Below, in pieces: positions 27,645-36,156 of a stretch of 56,436 bases of DNA; position 1 is the first letter of the stretch; each line of letters opens with the position of its first letter. Both the position numbers and the translations under genes were made by a program. This DNA is from an uncultured Lachnospiraceae bacterium. Its GTDB lineage: Bacteria > Bacillota > Clostridia > Lachnospirales > Lachnospiraceae. Under the pieces are notes generated by a model that saw only the letters and a list, made by a program, of their open reading frames with translations, searched no databases and was not told where the DNA came from. The stretch lies in NCBI GenBank assembly GCA_910586095.1, contig CAJUHQ010000009.1:1-56436 (forward strand). Reading direction: 5' to 3'.

Positions 27645-27686
27645 CCCACAATTGACAAGAAAGCAGATCCCCTTGTCAATTGTGGG
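27645..27686. terminator. Palindrome, probable terminator
   Basis: CCCACAATTGACAAG pairs perfectly with CTTGTCAATTGTGGG (15-bp stem, 12-base loop). On the minus strand it lies past the Crp/Fnr-type gene stop, so it may end that transcript; the T-run is weak on both sides. Confidence 0.55.
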
Positions 27687-27705
27687 CAATTATTGTTTTC
27701 CAATG

Positions 27706-27738
27706 ACATTGTATAAATATATTTATTATCTGTAGTCT
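27706..27738 (-). pseudogene. Fragmentary duplicate of the 141-residue protein gene
   Basis: CATTGTATAAATATATTTAT and the bases after it match 27241-27272 inside the neighbouring gene at nearly every position, and weaker similarity continues about 17 bases to the left. The matching piece encodes the TTDNKYIYTM region. No intact frame surrounds it. Confidence 0.5.
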
Positions 27739-27774
27739 TTCACAATTTTATGAGAAATTAAGATCTAATTCTAC

Positions 27775-28395
27775 CTACATCAACTTATATGTCCCTTTTC
27801 CCATTTTTTTGACTAACCCACTAGTTTCACTCTGATTCAAAATTCTTTGCAGTTGCCTTGCGCTACAATGAAGATGAAATGCCGCTTGCTCTATTCCTTT
27901 TAAGATTCCATTGTCACATTTATATTTCATATAGGACATAACCCGTTCTGTAAGGGATGCAGGGGCAGCGTCCATAACAGTCATTGCGCCAATCTTGGCC
28001 GAAAGACTAATACAAATAAGCTCCAAAAACTTATTATGAGAAAGCAGTATTTTTCTATGTTTTTCAATAGAGAATGAAATACAAGTCAAATTTTCGGCGG
28101 CTTCGACATAAATATTATTATTTTTTGGATAAAAAATATCCATATCTCCTAGAAAGTAGTCTGTAGCTCCATTTGATAGTGAATAGCGTGTACCATCGTC
28201 ACGAATCAAATAGATATTTATAGAACCTTGTTCTACAATTTGAAACAAAAGTTCGTTTTCAAAGGGTGAACTTACTAATTCACCCTTTTCATATCTTATC
28301 AAATAAAAATCTATATCTAATGAGTCAAGCACAACATGATATTTACTTTTAGCAATATAATTTTCAATTTCCTTTTTGTCATATATTCTTTGCAT
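27775..28395 (-). CDS. Crp/Fnr-family transcriptional regulator
   Basis: A 206-residue regulator. The N-terminal beta-barrel (LDSLDIDFYLIRYEKGELVS, then GDMDIFYPKNNNIYVEAAE) is the cyclic-nucleotide-binding fold, but the Arg/Ser phosphate-binding cassette of Crp is not seen, and there are no Fnr-type cysteines. A dimerisation helix and C-terminal HTH (AAFHLHCSARQLQRILNQ) follow. The ligand is therefore unknown. It is divergent from the MATE gene, and the 88-base gap holds a 20-bp perfect palindrome, so control of the pump is likely. GAGGAAG site four bases upstream of ATG. Confidence 0.82.
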   Translation of the reverse strand: MQRIYDKKEIENYIAKSKYHVVLDSLDIDFYLIRYEKGELVSSPFENELLFQIVEQGSINIYLIRDDGTRYSLSNGATDYFLGDMDIFYPKNNNIYVEAAENLTCISFSIEKHRKILLSHNKFLELICISLSAKIGAMTVMDAAPASLTERVMSYMKYKCDNGILKGIEQAAFHLHCSARQLQRILNQSETSGLVKKMGKGTYKLM

Positions 28396-28406
28396 GAAAC
28401 TTCCTC

Positions 28407-28426
28407 ACAACAAGACATATGTCTTG
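28407..28426. promoter_or_regulatory. 20-bp perfect palindrome, candidate Crp/Fnr-type operator
   Basis: AACAAGACATATGTCTTGTT is perfectly symmetric and lies between the divergent regulator and MATE genes. With the candidate MATE -10 TATAGT at 28448-28453, its centre is about 43 bases before the expected start of transcription, the class II activator position of Crp-like proteins. Confidence 0.7.
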
Positions 28427-28483
28427 TTTTTTGAATTTATTTTACAGTATAGTTTAAAAAAATTCAAGAAAGGAAAAGAAAAT

Positions 28484-29821
28484 ATGACATCGGTTTTTGA
28501 AGAAAAAAATAGTTCCAAAGCAATTTTTAGAGTTGGTTTGCCTGCTATGTTAGGACAACTTACAACGCTTATTTACAATATTGCTGACACATTTTTTGTT
28601 TCTTTGACAAAAGAACCTGCAACGATTGCCGCTGTGACATTGTGTGCACCAATATTACTTATTATTATGTCAATTGCCTGTATTTTTGGAATGGGTGGCA
28701 GCAGTGTAATTGCTAGATTATTGGGAGAAGAAAAGAAAGACGAAGCTGGCACAACAATGAACTTTTGTGTTTATGCAATGGCATTTTCGGGTGTTATTAT
28801 GCTTGTTTTGGGGTTGATATTTTTACGACCACTAGCAAAACTCTCTGGCGCAAACGCAGATAATATTGCTTATACTTGTGATTATCTAAAATGGATTTTT
28901 ATAGGTGCTCCATTTATTATGCTGGCAAATGGGTTTGTTCATTTATTTCGTTCAGTTGGTTTGATAAAAGAAAGTACTATTGGATTGGTACTTGGAAATG
29001 TAATCAATATGATATTAGATTATGTTTTTATCGCCATCTTAAAATGGGGAACAGCAGGAGCGGCACTTGCAACATCTTTAGGATTTGTATGTGCGACGCT
29101 ATATTATATTATCTGTATGATTCGTGAAGAATATAAGAAAAATCAATTAGTATCCTTGACATTAAAGCGTTTTTCACCTAATGCATTCATGATTCGCAAT
29201 GTCGTAAGTATTGGTGTTCCTGGTGCTCTTATTACAGTATTGATGAGTATTTCCAATATTGTGCTTAACAACTATATTAGTATCTATGGATCTGATGCCG
29301 TAGCTTCTTATGGAATCGCATATAAACTTGATATGGTTCCCATTTTGTTGTCAGTAGGATTATCACAAGGTGTTTCTCCCTTAGTTGGATATTGTTATGG
29401 CGGAAACAAGAAAAAACAAATGTCTGATATTATAAAGTATACAATGTTGTATGGAGTTCTTATGGGTGCGCTATTCACTGCTATCTTTATCTTTTTTGGA
29501 AGATCGCTTGCTGCTATATTCCTACAAGATGAGGCTTTGATTGACCAAACAGGATATTTTTTGAAAATCCTTTGCTTGTCAGCTCCTATGCTTGGGGTTA
29601 TCAATATGATGACAAGTTATTTTCAGGCATTAGGAAAAGCAATAAAATCACTAACTATCACTGTTCTGCGAAATGCAGTGCTATTTATTCCTGGCGTAAT
29701 CGTTTTGAATTATTTTTGGAAACTAAATGGTGTGATTGCTGCCCAACCTGTTGTTGAAACCATTTTAACAATAATCTGCATATTTATGTATATTCAAGAT
29801 ATCCGTTCGGTCAACAGGTAA
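28484..29821 (+). CDS. MATE-family efflux protein
   Basis: A 445-residue membrane transporter with 12 predicted helices in two related halves. The first half opens SKAIFRVGLPAMLGQLTTLI and contains YNIADTFFVS, typical of DinF/MepA-like MATE proteins; the second half starts MIRNVVSIGVPGALITVLMS. MATE pumps export cationic drugs or metabolites using Na+ or H+ gradients; the substrate here is unknown. The start is the ATG at 28484 after AGAAAGGAAAAG; a frame opening at 28376 overlaps the divergent regulator. Probably controlled by the adjacent Crp/Fnr-type regulator. Confidence 0.92.
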   Translation: MTSVFEEKNSSKAIFRVGLPAMLGQLTTLIYNIADTFFVSLTKEPATIAAVTLCAPILLIIMSIACIFGMGGSSVIARLLGEEKKDEAGTTMNFCVYAMAFSGVIMLVLGLIFLRPLAKLSGANADNIAYTCDYLKWIFIGAPFIMLANGFVHLFRSVGLIKESTIGLVLGNVINMILDYVFIAILKWGTAGAALATSLGFVCATLYYIICMIREEYKKNQLVSLTLKRFSPNAFMIRNVVSIGVPGALITVLMSISNIVLNNYISIYGSDAVASYGIAYKLDMVPILLSVGLSQGVSPLVGYCYGGNKKKQMSDIIKYTMLYGVLMGALFTAIFIFFGRSLAAIFLQDEALIDQTGYFLKILCLSAPMLGVINMMTSYFQALGKAIKSLTITVLRNAVLFIPGVIVLNYFWKLNGVIAAQPVVETILTIICIFMYIQDIRSVNR

Positions 29822-30106
29822 CAAACTTCATTCGCACACATAAATAATTTACCTATAAAAAATTCTCTTTTTATGTGTTAGGCTATTTTCGTACAAATAT
29901 GATAAGTAAACTAATTTGTAAACTCTATTTTACCAAAATTGAAATCTTTGTGAATTGCCCATTTACCCTCTTTCCATTTTAATCTCTTTGTGGTACATTA
30001 ATATGAGATTTAGCCATTCTTATTTTAAAAATTGTCCGCAAACGTGGCTAAGACCATACAAATTATTTGAAATAAGCAATCATTATATGGAAAGGTAAGG
30101 TTTAAC

Positions 30107-31330
30107 ATGGCAGAAAAGACTCAAAATAAAGCAAATACATATACAGAAGCTACACAAATAAGCAAGAGCAAAGCCAAACGTGAAGAGCGCCGAAAAGAAA
30201 TTGAGAAGGAAAAACAAAAAAAGCGCACAGCTAAGATGATAAGCATTGCTATTGCCACAGCAATAATTGCCCTAATCGTTGTGGCAATTGGAAAAAATCT
30301 TTATTTAGCCGCTATCCGCACAACTCCAAGCACAGATTCTAGTGCAGGGCTTACTATAGATGGAACAATCGAAGGTCTTGATACCACCAGTGCAGTGACT
30401 TTAGCTGACTATAAAAATCTTACCCCAGAGCAAGAAATCACTGTCACACAAGAAGAGATTGATGATGATATTGCTTCTACCTTGACATCTTATCGAACAT
30501 TGCAGACAGAATCTTCTCTGACAGCAGCTGATGGTGATGAACTCAATATTGATTTTACAGGTACTATTGACGGTACAGAATTTGAGGGGGGAAGCAGCAA
30601 CGATCAAGGGTATGATCTCATTCTTGGGTCTGGTTCCTTTATTGACGATTTTGAGCAACAGTTAATTGGATCTGCACCTGGCGATGAATTGACTGTAGAT
30701 GTTACTTTCCCAGAAACGTACCAAAGCAATCCAGCACTTGCAGGCAAGGATGCAAGTTTTGCAGTTACTATCAACGGAATCTATATAACTCCTGAACTGA
30801 CAGATGACTTTGTAGCCGAAAACTTTACTGAAGAAGGGCTTACAACAGCAGCAGAATATCGTACATTTATAGAAAAGAAGTTTTATAAACAACACCTTGA
30901 AAGCTATCTCACAAACTATATAATGGATAATTCTACTATAAATTCCTATCCTGCTTCCTATGTAAAGGCAGTCAAGGCCCTCACAAAATCTGATGATGAA
31001 TATATGATGCAATTGTATTCCATGTATGGAATGACCTATGAAAATGTCTGGCAGACAAGAGGAGAAGACATTACTGATGAACTCTCCTATGAGAAGGAAC
31101 TTACCACCCGTGCTCAAGAAACTGTAAAAAAAGCTATGATTTATCAGGCTATTTTTGAGAAAGAAGGACTCTCTATTGATATGGAAGCTGTTCTTGCAGA
31201 TATGGCAGCGACAAACGGCGAGGATTATGTGACCAATATGAAGGAGACAAGTGGAGAGGGGTACATGGCTCAATCTGAAATTAAGAAAACGGTCACTAAC
31301 TATCTAATAGACTTGTATATGGAACCTTAA
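30107..31330 (+). CDS. Membrane-anchored FKBP-type peptidyl-prolyl isomerase with trigger-factor-like C-terminus
   Basis: A 407-residue protein. A Lys/Glu-rich cytoplasmic N-terminus (1-43) precedes one membrane helix (about 44-66), so the rest is extracytoplasmic. An FKBP domain follows (about 135-230: ADGDELNIDFTGTIDGTEFE, then GSGSFIDDFEQQLIGSAPGD, VTFPETYQ). The C-terminal 170 residues are helical and resemble the trigger factor/SurA-like chaperone arm. It should help fold exported proteins. Neighbouring genes are not related. A GGAAAGGTAAGG site precedes the ATG by 11 bases. Confidence 0.88.
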   Translation: MAEKTQNKANTYTEATQISKSKAKREERRKEIEKEKQKKRTAKMISIAIATAIIALIVVAIGKNLYLAAIRTTPSTDSSAGLTIDGTIEGLDTTSAVTLADYKNLTPEQEITVTQEEIDDDIASTLTSYRTLQTESSLTAADGDELNIDFTGTIDGTEFEGGSSNDQGYDLILGSGSFIDDFEQQLIGSAPGDELTVDVTFPETYQSNPALAGKDASFAVTINGIYITPELTDDFVAENFTEEGLTTAAEYRTFIEKKFYKQHLESYLTNYIMDNSTINSYPASYVKAVKALTKSDDEYMMQLYSMYGMTYENVWQTRGEDITDELSYEKELTTRAQETVKKAMIYQAIFEKEGLSIDMEAVLADMAATNGEDYVTNMKETSGEGYMAQSEIKKTVTNYLIDLYMEP

Positions 31331-31416
31331 TCTATAAAAAACAAGATTAAATATTACTCATGTGCTAGGTACCTGTCAATTTTGCTGACATTCTTCCCTT
31401 GGTGCCTATACGAATC

Positions 31417-31448
31417 AAAAAGCGAAAGGTTTTTATCCTTTCGCTTTT
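31417..31448. terminator. Bidirectional terminator
   Basis: AAAAGCGAAAGG / CCTTTCGCTTTT (12-bp stem) between the converging FKBP and leucine-rich-repeat genes. It overlaps the stop codon of the minus-strand gene by two bases. Confidence 0.85.
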
Positions 31449-32361
31449 ACCATAAAAGATCAAAAGCAGCAAATGCATCCTTTTTCTCTAAATTTTCTTC
31501 GCGGTATCGCAACATATATGCCTTGATCTCCGCATTGACATGCACCATATCTGCTATCAATTCATCAAAATTGTCTTCTGTCACACAACCTGCATGCGCA
31601 AAGACTTCATAATATGCCAATTCGTCACGATGCTCTTCTATAATAATATCCCATGCCTCAGGAGCTTGTGTATTCTTTGTATGCTCTGCAAGATAGCCCT
31701 CAAGCTTCTTCTTAACTGTCTCTGAAAGCTTATATGGATGAAGAAGCCTAAAATAGAGAATACGCAGTTTCATTTTGCGCTTTTCTACAGGATAAGACTT
31801 GATATCATAATCTTTTCCCTCATAATCCTCCTCGCCACATGTCCACAACTCCTCAAATCCATCCAAATCATCAAGTTCTATCAGCCTAATCAATTTTTCA
31901 TCCCAACGTTTGATCCATGCATCACTTCCCACTTCCTCCAAATCAAAAAGATAATAGTCATGAAGCACTGTCACTGCCATTGCTAACATTCTCGACAAAC
32001 CATTTTCTCGCTCTTCTTGCTGTGTTGTGCTATAAATAATTTCCCTAAGTCGTTTACATCCGAGAAACAATTCTTTGCCGTTATGTAGATGGGGGCAAGG
32101 TATCCAAATATTTCGAAGTTGCTCAGCGTGCGCAAACGCCCAGTCCCCAATCTCTTCTATACTTTCTGGCAGTACAATCTCATGAACACTCTTGCAGCTT
32201 AAAAATGCCTTTTTTTCCAGTGCAATCACAGGTCTTTGCGCGATTTGTTCAGGAATTTGTACACGTTTGTGACTGCCTCTATATTTCTTTATTGCAATTC
32301 CTTCCCGATATGGCATATAAACAAACTGGTCTCCATCTATCTCAAAAATTGATTCTTCCAT
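31447..32361 (-). CDS. Leucine-rich-repeat (BspA-like) cytoplasmic protein
   Basis: A 304-residue protein. Residues 15-115 hold LRR_5/BspA-like repeats (IPEQIAQRPVIALEKKAFLS, IVLPESIEEIGDWAFAHAEQ). The remaining part is a helical, acidic domain with ankyrin-like spacing and no known family. No signal peptide, so unlike most BspA proteins it is cytoplasmic, as also seen for LRR proteins beside MoxR genes. Start at the ATG at 32359-32361 after AGAGGA; a TTG two codons earlier is less likely. Last gene of a run with the MoxR and VWA genes, separated from MoxR by 294 bases that hold a MITE-like element. Confidence 0.75.
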   Translation of the reverse strand: MEESIFEIDGDQFVYMPYREGIAIKKYRGSHKRVQIPEQIAQRPVIALEKKAFLSCKSVHEIVLPESIEEIGDWAFAHAEQLRNIWIPCPHLHNGKELFLGCKRLREIIYSTTQQEERENGLSRMLAMAVTVLHDYYLFDLEEVGSDAWIKRWDEKLIRLIELDDLDGFEELWTCGEEDYEGKDYDIKSYPVEKRKMKLRILYFRLLHPYKLSETVKKKLEGYLAEHTKNTQAPEAWDIIIEEHRDELAYYEVFAHAGCVTEDNFDELIADMVHVNAEIKAYMLRYREENLEKKDAFAAFDLLW

Positions 32362-32395
32362 AAACAATCCTCTTACTGCTTATTACAATATCTAC

Positions 32396-32523
32396 GTAAC
32401 AGTTCAGCCATGCAACATTGAATATACAAAATGCTGTTGGGAGCTTGCTCGCATAAGGCATTTTGTATATTCGATTTTATAGGGCGGACGCCCGACATGA
32501 AATGGGTATGGCTGAATAGTAAC
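32396..32523 (-). mobile_element. MITE-like element, copy A
   Basis: Bounded by GTAAC direct repeats (32396-32400 and 32519-32523). Inside are short terminal inverted repeats (AGTTCAGCCAT ... ATGGCTGAATA) and a 15-bp hairpin GAATATACAAAATGC / GCATTTTGTATATTC with a GGGCGGACGCCCGAC motif. Its reverse complement matches copy B at 51151-51342 almost base for base. It has no coding capacity and separates the MoxR and LRR genes. Confidence 0.8.
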
Positions 32524-32655
32524 ATATCTACATATAAAATTTTTTATTGCTCTTTATAAACATATTAAAATAAACTAAAACAATACATGCACATTACTTT
32601 TATACAAATTTGTTCTTTCTGGCACAACATTGCATGCACAAATAGATCTTTCAAC

Positions 32656-34179
32656 TTACATTTCTAATTCCTGAATCTGCTGCAAAAGATCATCTTGCCT
32701 CTCGTGAAGCATTAGATCTTCATTGTGTTTTTGATAATCCAAACTGCCATATAATCCAATAAACCGTGCACTGTAGGTATTGACTGTCAATTCTGTCACT
32801 AACACTACCATCTCATTTCCATCCATAAATGCAACTTCACTAAAAGCAAACAGATTGTGCAGTCTTGTCTGTATCTTTGCATTTTCTTCTTTCATCTGTG
32901 TTACCTGTGCGTTAAATGCTGCTTTTATTATAGAAAATGCCACTTCTATATCTGTATTTGTCTCCATGCGCAATTGTTTGATCTGTGTCTCTAAAAATGT
33001 AATCAATAATCTATTTTTTCTTTTTTCTTCACTAGAAAGTGTACCGGCTGCTGCCATCGATTCCATCAAGTGGGTTCTGTTGTGTATTTGATCTTGTACC
33101 AATGCAATAAAATCTACTTCTTCATGTTGACTCTTTTTCTCATACACTGCGCGAACCGCTTTAAGGAGTTTCATCAAATCTGTTAAATAATCAGAAAACT
33201 CGAGATTTTCCTTCATTTCACTCTCTATTTTATCCAAAAGCATCCCAAGCAGCGCCAAACGCTCATCAAACTTTGCAATGCGCGCTCGCTCTACTACTTG
33301 CGCAGAGTTTGTTCCTTCTAAAATTTCCTCTACTTTATAATCTTTTTTATACTTATTGTACAAATCATAATATGCGGTAAACTCTTTTACCACCTTTTCA
33401 TTATGAAGATATTGCCCTACTAATGTTTCATCGACAAGAAGACCTTCCTCCTCGCACATCAACATTGCGACTGACAAATCTTCCCATCCTCTTGCAGTGA
33501 CGTACGATTTGCCCCCCACATGAGTTTCAACTTTATAAAAGTCACTCTTTTTCATATCAAGATATGTTGTGACTGCACTGTGAATTCCCTGTTTAAGAGC
33601 ATATGATTTCCATGTAGGATAATCGGCTTCCACTTCCATCAATTTCATTCTGTCCATTGTCACAATATCGAACTCACGTACTGATTTATTATACTCTGGC
33701 GGATTCCCTGCTGTGATAATAACCCATCCTTCTGGAACTTTGTGTTTACCAAATGTTTTATATTGTAAAAACTGCAACATAGAAGGCGCTAAGGTTTCTG
33801 ACACACAATTAATCTCATCGAGAAACAAAATTCCCTCCTCAATCCCAGAATGTTCCATTACTTCATAGATCGAAGCAATAATTTCACTCATGGTATATTC
33901 TGAAATATCAAATTCCATTCCTTTATACTTTTTATGGGTGATAAAGGGTAATCCAAGCGCCGATTGTCTAGTGTGATGTGTCATTGAATAACTCACTAAG
34001 GCAATCCCAAGCTCCTGTGCAATCTGCTCCATAATTGCCGTTTTGCCTATTCCTGGTGAACCTAACAAAAATACAGGCCTTTGACGTACTACTGGAATAC
34101 AATACTCACCATATACATCTTTCTTTAGATACAACTTAATTGAGTTTTTAATATGTTCTTTTGCCTGTTTGATATTCAT
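32656..34179 (-). CDS. MoxR-family AAA+ ATPase
   Basis: A 507-residue ATPase. Walker A LLGSPGIGKTAIMEQ near residue 40, Walker B GILFLDEINCVSE, sensor 1 VIITAGNPPEYNKS, and a C-terminal region of about 250 residues predicted to be helical. MoxR ATPases act as chaperones that remodel or activate partner proteins, usually through a VWA partner, which is encoded directly upstream here. Start at the second ATG (34177-34179) because GGAGG abuts the first ATG and sits six bases from the second. It has a CCGCC-type repeat in its leader. Confidence 0.87.
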   Translation of the reverse strand: MNIKQAKEHIKNSIKLYLKKDVYGEYCIPVVRQRPVFLLGSPGIGKTAIMEQIAQELGIALVSYSMTHHTRQSALGLPFITHKKYKGMEFDISEYTMSEIIASIYEVMEHSGIEEGILFLDEINCVSETLAPSMLQFLQYKTFGKHKVPEGWVIITAGNPPEYNKSVREFDIVTMDRMKLMEVEADYPTWKSYALKQGIHSAVTTYLDMKKSDFYKVETHVGGKSYVTARGWEDLSVAMLMCEEEGLLVDETLVGQYLHNEKVVKEFTAYYDLYNKYKKDYKVEEILEGTNSAQVVERARIAKFDERLALLGMLLDKIESEMKENLEFSDYLTDLMKLLKAVRAVYEKKSQHEEVDFIALVQDQIHNRTHLMESMAAAGTLSSEEKRKNRLLITFLETQIKQLRMETNTDIEVAFSIIKAAFNAQVTQMKEENAKIQTRLHNLFAFSEVAFMDGNEMVVLVTELTVNTYSARFIGLYGSLDYQKHNEDLMLHERQDDLLQQIQELEM

Positions 34180-34187
34180 ATTCATCC

Positions 34188-34212
34188 TCCATGCCGTTTT
34201 TGCAGTTCAAAT
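34188..34212 (-). repeat. CCGCC-family repeat in the MoxR leader
   Basis: Minus strand reads TTGAACTGCAAAAACGGCAT directly followed by the GGAGG site. It matches the rplI leader copy at 21053-21084, although this copy's stem is degenerate. Confidence 0.5.
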
Positions 34213-34227
34213 TTCAAATCGAATCCC

Positions 34228-35538
34228 TTAGTTTTCGGGCAAAATAATCTTAATAGCCCAAGGTGGTACTTCGGGTTTATCCAATCCATCCTCCAAAAAA
34301 ATAAATGCTGTCTCATAAGGGTATGGCGGCTTGTGCTCTGGAAATATGCCAAATCCATCTGTAAAATAAATCAATCCCTTTAGATTCTCAAATTCTTTAT
34401 TTTCTATAGCCTTGTCCACATAGGAAAAAACAGGTCTAAAATCAGTAGAACCAAAACCTTCTAAATGACCCTGTCGCATAAATTCCTCAAATTCATCATC
34501 ATTTGTGATTTTTGTATCACTTCTCACTTCAGAATCACACTGCAAAATATGAATGTTGACTTTTCTAAAAAAGTTTTCACTACTTTTGAGAATGTGATAC
34601 GTTTTATTTAAAAATTCTTGTACAATCTCACCACGACAAGATCCCGAAGTATCAATTGCCACAACAAATTCCTTAATCTTATTGATATCTTTATATTCCA
34701 ATGGTTCTACTAAGGGAAGATTGCCATAGAGAGAAAGACCATATGTATAATACACATAGTCAAATTCATCATCATTTACTTGAATATCTTCACCTGACAC
34801 ACAAAAGCGCCTGAGAAAATCTCCATAGTCATATTCTTCCTTTGTAGCTTCCTCTAGATTTTGTAATATACTTTTATCATCTGACTTGTTCTCAGAAAAA
34901 GATTTTAATTCTGCCTTAATACGCTCACTAATCTTTTTCCACTGTGCCTGTGTGATCTCAAGTGTCTGCGCAGGCTCCCATGTGTCATGTAAATCACGCT
35001 GAAACAACAAACTAAGTGAAAGAAGCTCTTCTACTTCAGGCCTATCTTTACGAAGATATCTATATATTCTGTCTGCTGTCAATGTACCAATGCGTTCTTT
35101 CCACTGCATAAGTACCTTTTTGCGCTCTGCGTCACGAACTGTCTCAAGATTATTGAATCCTAATGATAATACTGTATTTTCCACTGCCATATCCACTGCC
35201 ACATTCCAGAGATCTGACTCAACACGATCATACTTATATGAATGACTAAAAATACAATGTAACAAAACATGCAGGTGCATGCGTATAATTTCATTAGGAT
35301 TTTTTTTGTATAATTGAATGGTGAGATTGGGATCATACCATAATACTGCTTTCCCTTCAGATGCCATATTACAACAAATCCCATCTAAACCAGGTTTAGC
35401 CTGCGGTTTGAGAGTGGAAAGCGCCACATCCAAAAATCGCAGGCTAATCAAAAGCTTATCACGTGAAAAATTCCAGATCTTCTGTGCAATTTCTTCTTTT
35501 TTCTGCGCTATCTGCGCAGGATCTGATATTGAATTCAT
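34228..35538 (-). CDS. DUF2201-type metallopeptidase-like / VWA-domain protein
   Basis: A 436-residue cytoplasmic protein. The N-terminal half is a putative metallopeptidase domain with a HLHVLLHCIFSH motif (HxxxH rather than the HExxH of active enzymes). The C-terminal half is a von Willebrand A domain with the MIDAS motif AIDTSGS, then FGSTDFRP and YFTDGFG. Such proteins pair with MoxR ATPases. The first codon overlaps the stop of the upstream flavodoxin-fold gene (ATGA), so translation is coupled. The MoxR gene follows 48 bases downstream. Whether the metallopeptidase-like part is active is doubtful because the Glu is missing. Confidence 0.84.
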   Translation of the reverse strand: MNSISDPAQIAQKKEEIAQKIWNFSRDKLLISLRFLDVALSTLKPQAKPGLDGICCNMASEGKAVLWYDPNLTIQLYKKNPNEIIRMHLHVLLHCIFSHSYKYDRVESDLWNVAVDMAVENTVLSLGFNNLETVRDAERKKVLMQWKERIGTLTADRIYRYLRKDRPEVEELLSLSLLFQRDLHDTWEPAQTLEITQAQWKKISERIKAELKSFSENKSDDKSILQNLEEATKEEYDYGDFLRRFCVSGEDIQVNDDEFDYVYYTYGLSLYGNLPLVEPLEYKDINKIKEFVVAIDTSGSCRGEIVQEFLNKTYHILKSSENFFRKVNIHILQCDSEVRSDTKITNDDEFEEFMRQGHLEGFGSTDFRPVFSYVDKAIENKEFENLKGLIYFTDGFGIFPEHKPPYPYETAFIFLEDGLDKPEVPPWAIKIILPEN

Positions 35539-36125
35539 AGATTGATAATCTCCCCACTACAGGCTTCCTCCAAAACTGCCTGCACATCTGCTCCATCCAT
35601 ATCCAGCCCTTGAGCGCTTACAAAATGGGTATGTTGTATGCCATACAGACGGCATATAGCATTCGCATACTCAAATCCAAAATTGCAGTCGCCTATGTAT
35701 CCTCCGCTAGTAGTAACATAATACATATCCTGTGCAGCGCAAAGACCAACAGGAGTCCCATCTTCAGCATACATAAATGTGATGCCTACCACACTCGCCA
35801 CCTCAAAAAATATTTTGAGTGCCGCTGGAAATGACATATCCCAATAAGGTGCTGCAATCACAAGCATATCTGCCTGCGCCACAGCGTTGGCATAATCAAA
35901 CATTGTGTCATGCAACTGTCCTTCTGCCAACAATTCATCTCTTCTTATTAGTCTCTCATAATTTAATGGAAGCAGATTTTCCGTAGATAATCTAATCTCT
36001 TCTATATGAAACGCAATATCTTTGCTGTTTGCTTCTTTAATCTGTTCTAACAACTTCTCAGCTAGAATTAATGTTCTTGAATCTTTGCCTCTCACACATG
36101 CATTGATAAATAGTAATGTCGGCAT
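35535..36125 (-). CDS. Flavodoxin-fold NAD(P)H-dependent oxidoreductase
   Basis: A 196-residue FMN-binding protein of the NAD(P)H quinone-oxidoreductase / AzoR-like superfamily. It opens TLLFINACVRGKDSRTLILA and carries APYWDMSFPAALKIFFE, the conserved active-site region of flavodoxin_2 proteins, and VTTSGGYIG. It reduces quinones, azo compounds or similar acceptors; the substrate is unknown. First gene of the operon leading into the VWA and MoxR genes, overlapping VWA by 4 bases. A 41-base dyad lies 32 bases upstream. Confidence 0.82.
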   Translation of the reverse strand: MPTLLFINACVRGKDSRTLILAEKLLEQIKEANSKDIAFHIEEIRLSTENLLPLNYERLIRRDELLAEGQLHDTMFDYANAVAQADMLVIAAPYWDMSFPAALKIFFEVASVVGITFMYAEDGTPVGLCAAQDMYYVTTSGGYIGDCNFGFEYANAICRLYGIQHTHFVSAQGLDMDGADVQAVLEEACSGEIINL

Positions 36126-36156
36126 TATAACTACTCCTTATGCTATTTCTGCCCAT

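Larger units (their letters stand above)
27397..27774. other. Intergenic region, 378 bases, with palindrome and gene-fragment duplication
   Basis: An open plus-strand frame at 27467-27655 has no ribosome binding site and was not called. The region holds the palindrome at 27645-27686 and the duplicated fragment at 27706-27738. Confidence 0.45.

Noticed and set aside
27467..27655. 62-residue plus-strand frame before the palindrome
   Set aside because: No ribosome binding site and the stop lies inside the palindrome arm.
30662..31273. 203-codon minus-strand frame inside the FKBP gene
   Set aside because: Antisense to a well-supported gene with clear family matches; composition (His/Cys/Phe-rich) is typical of shadow frames.
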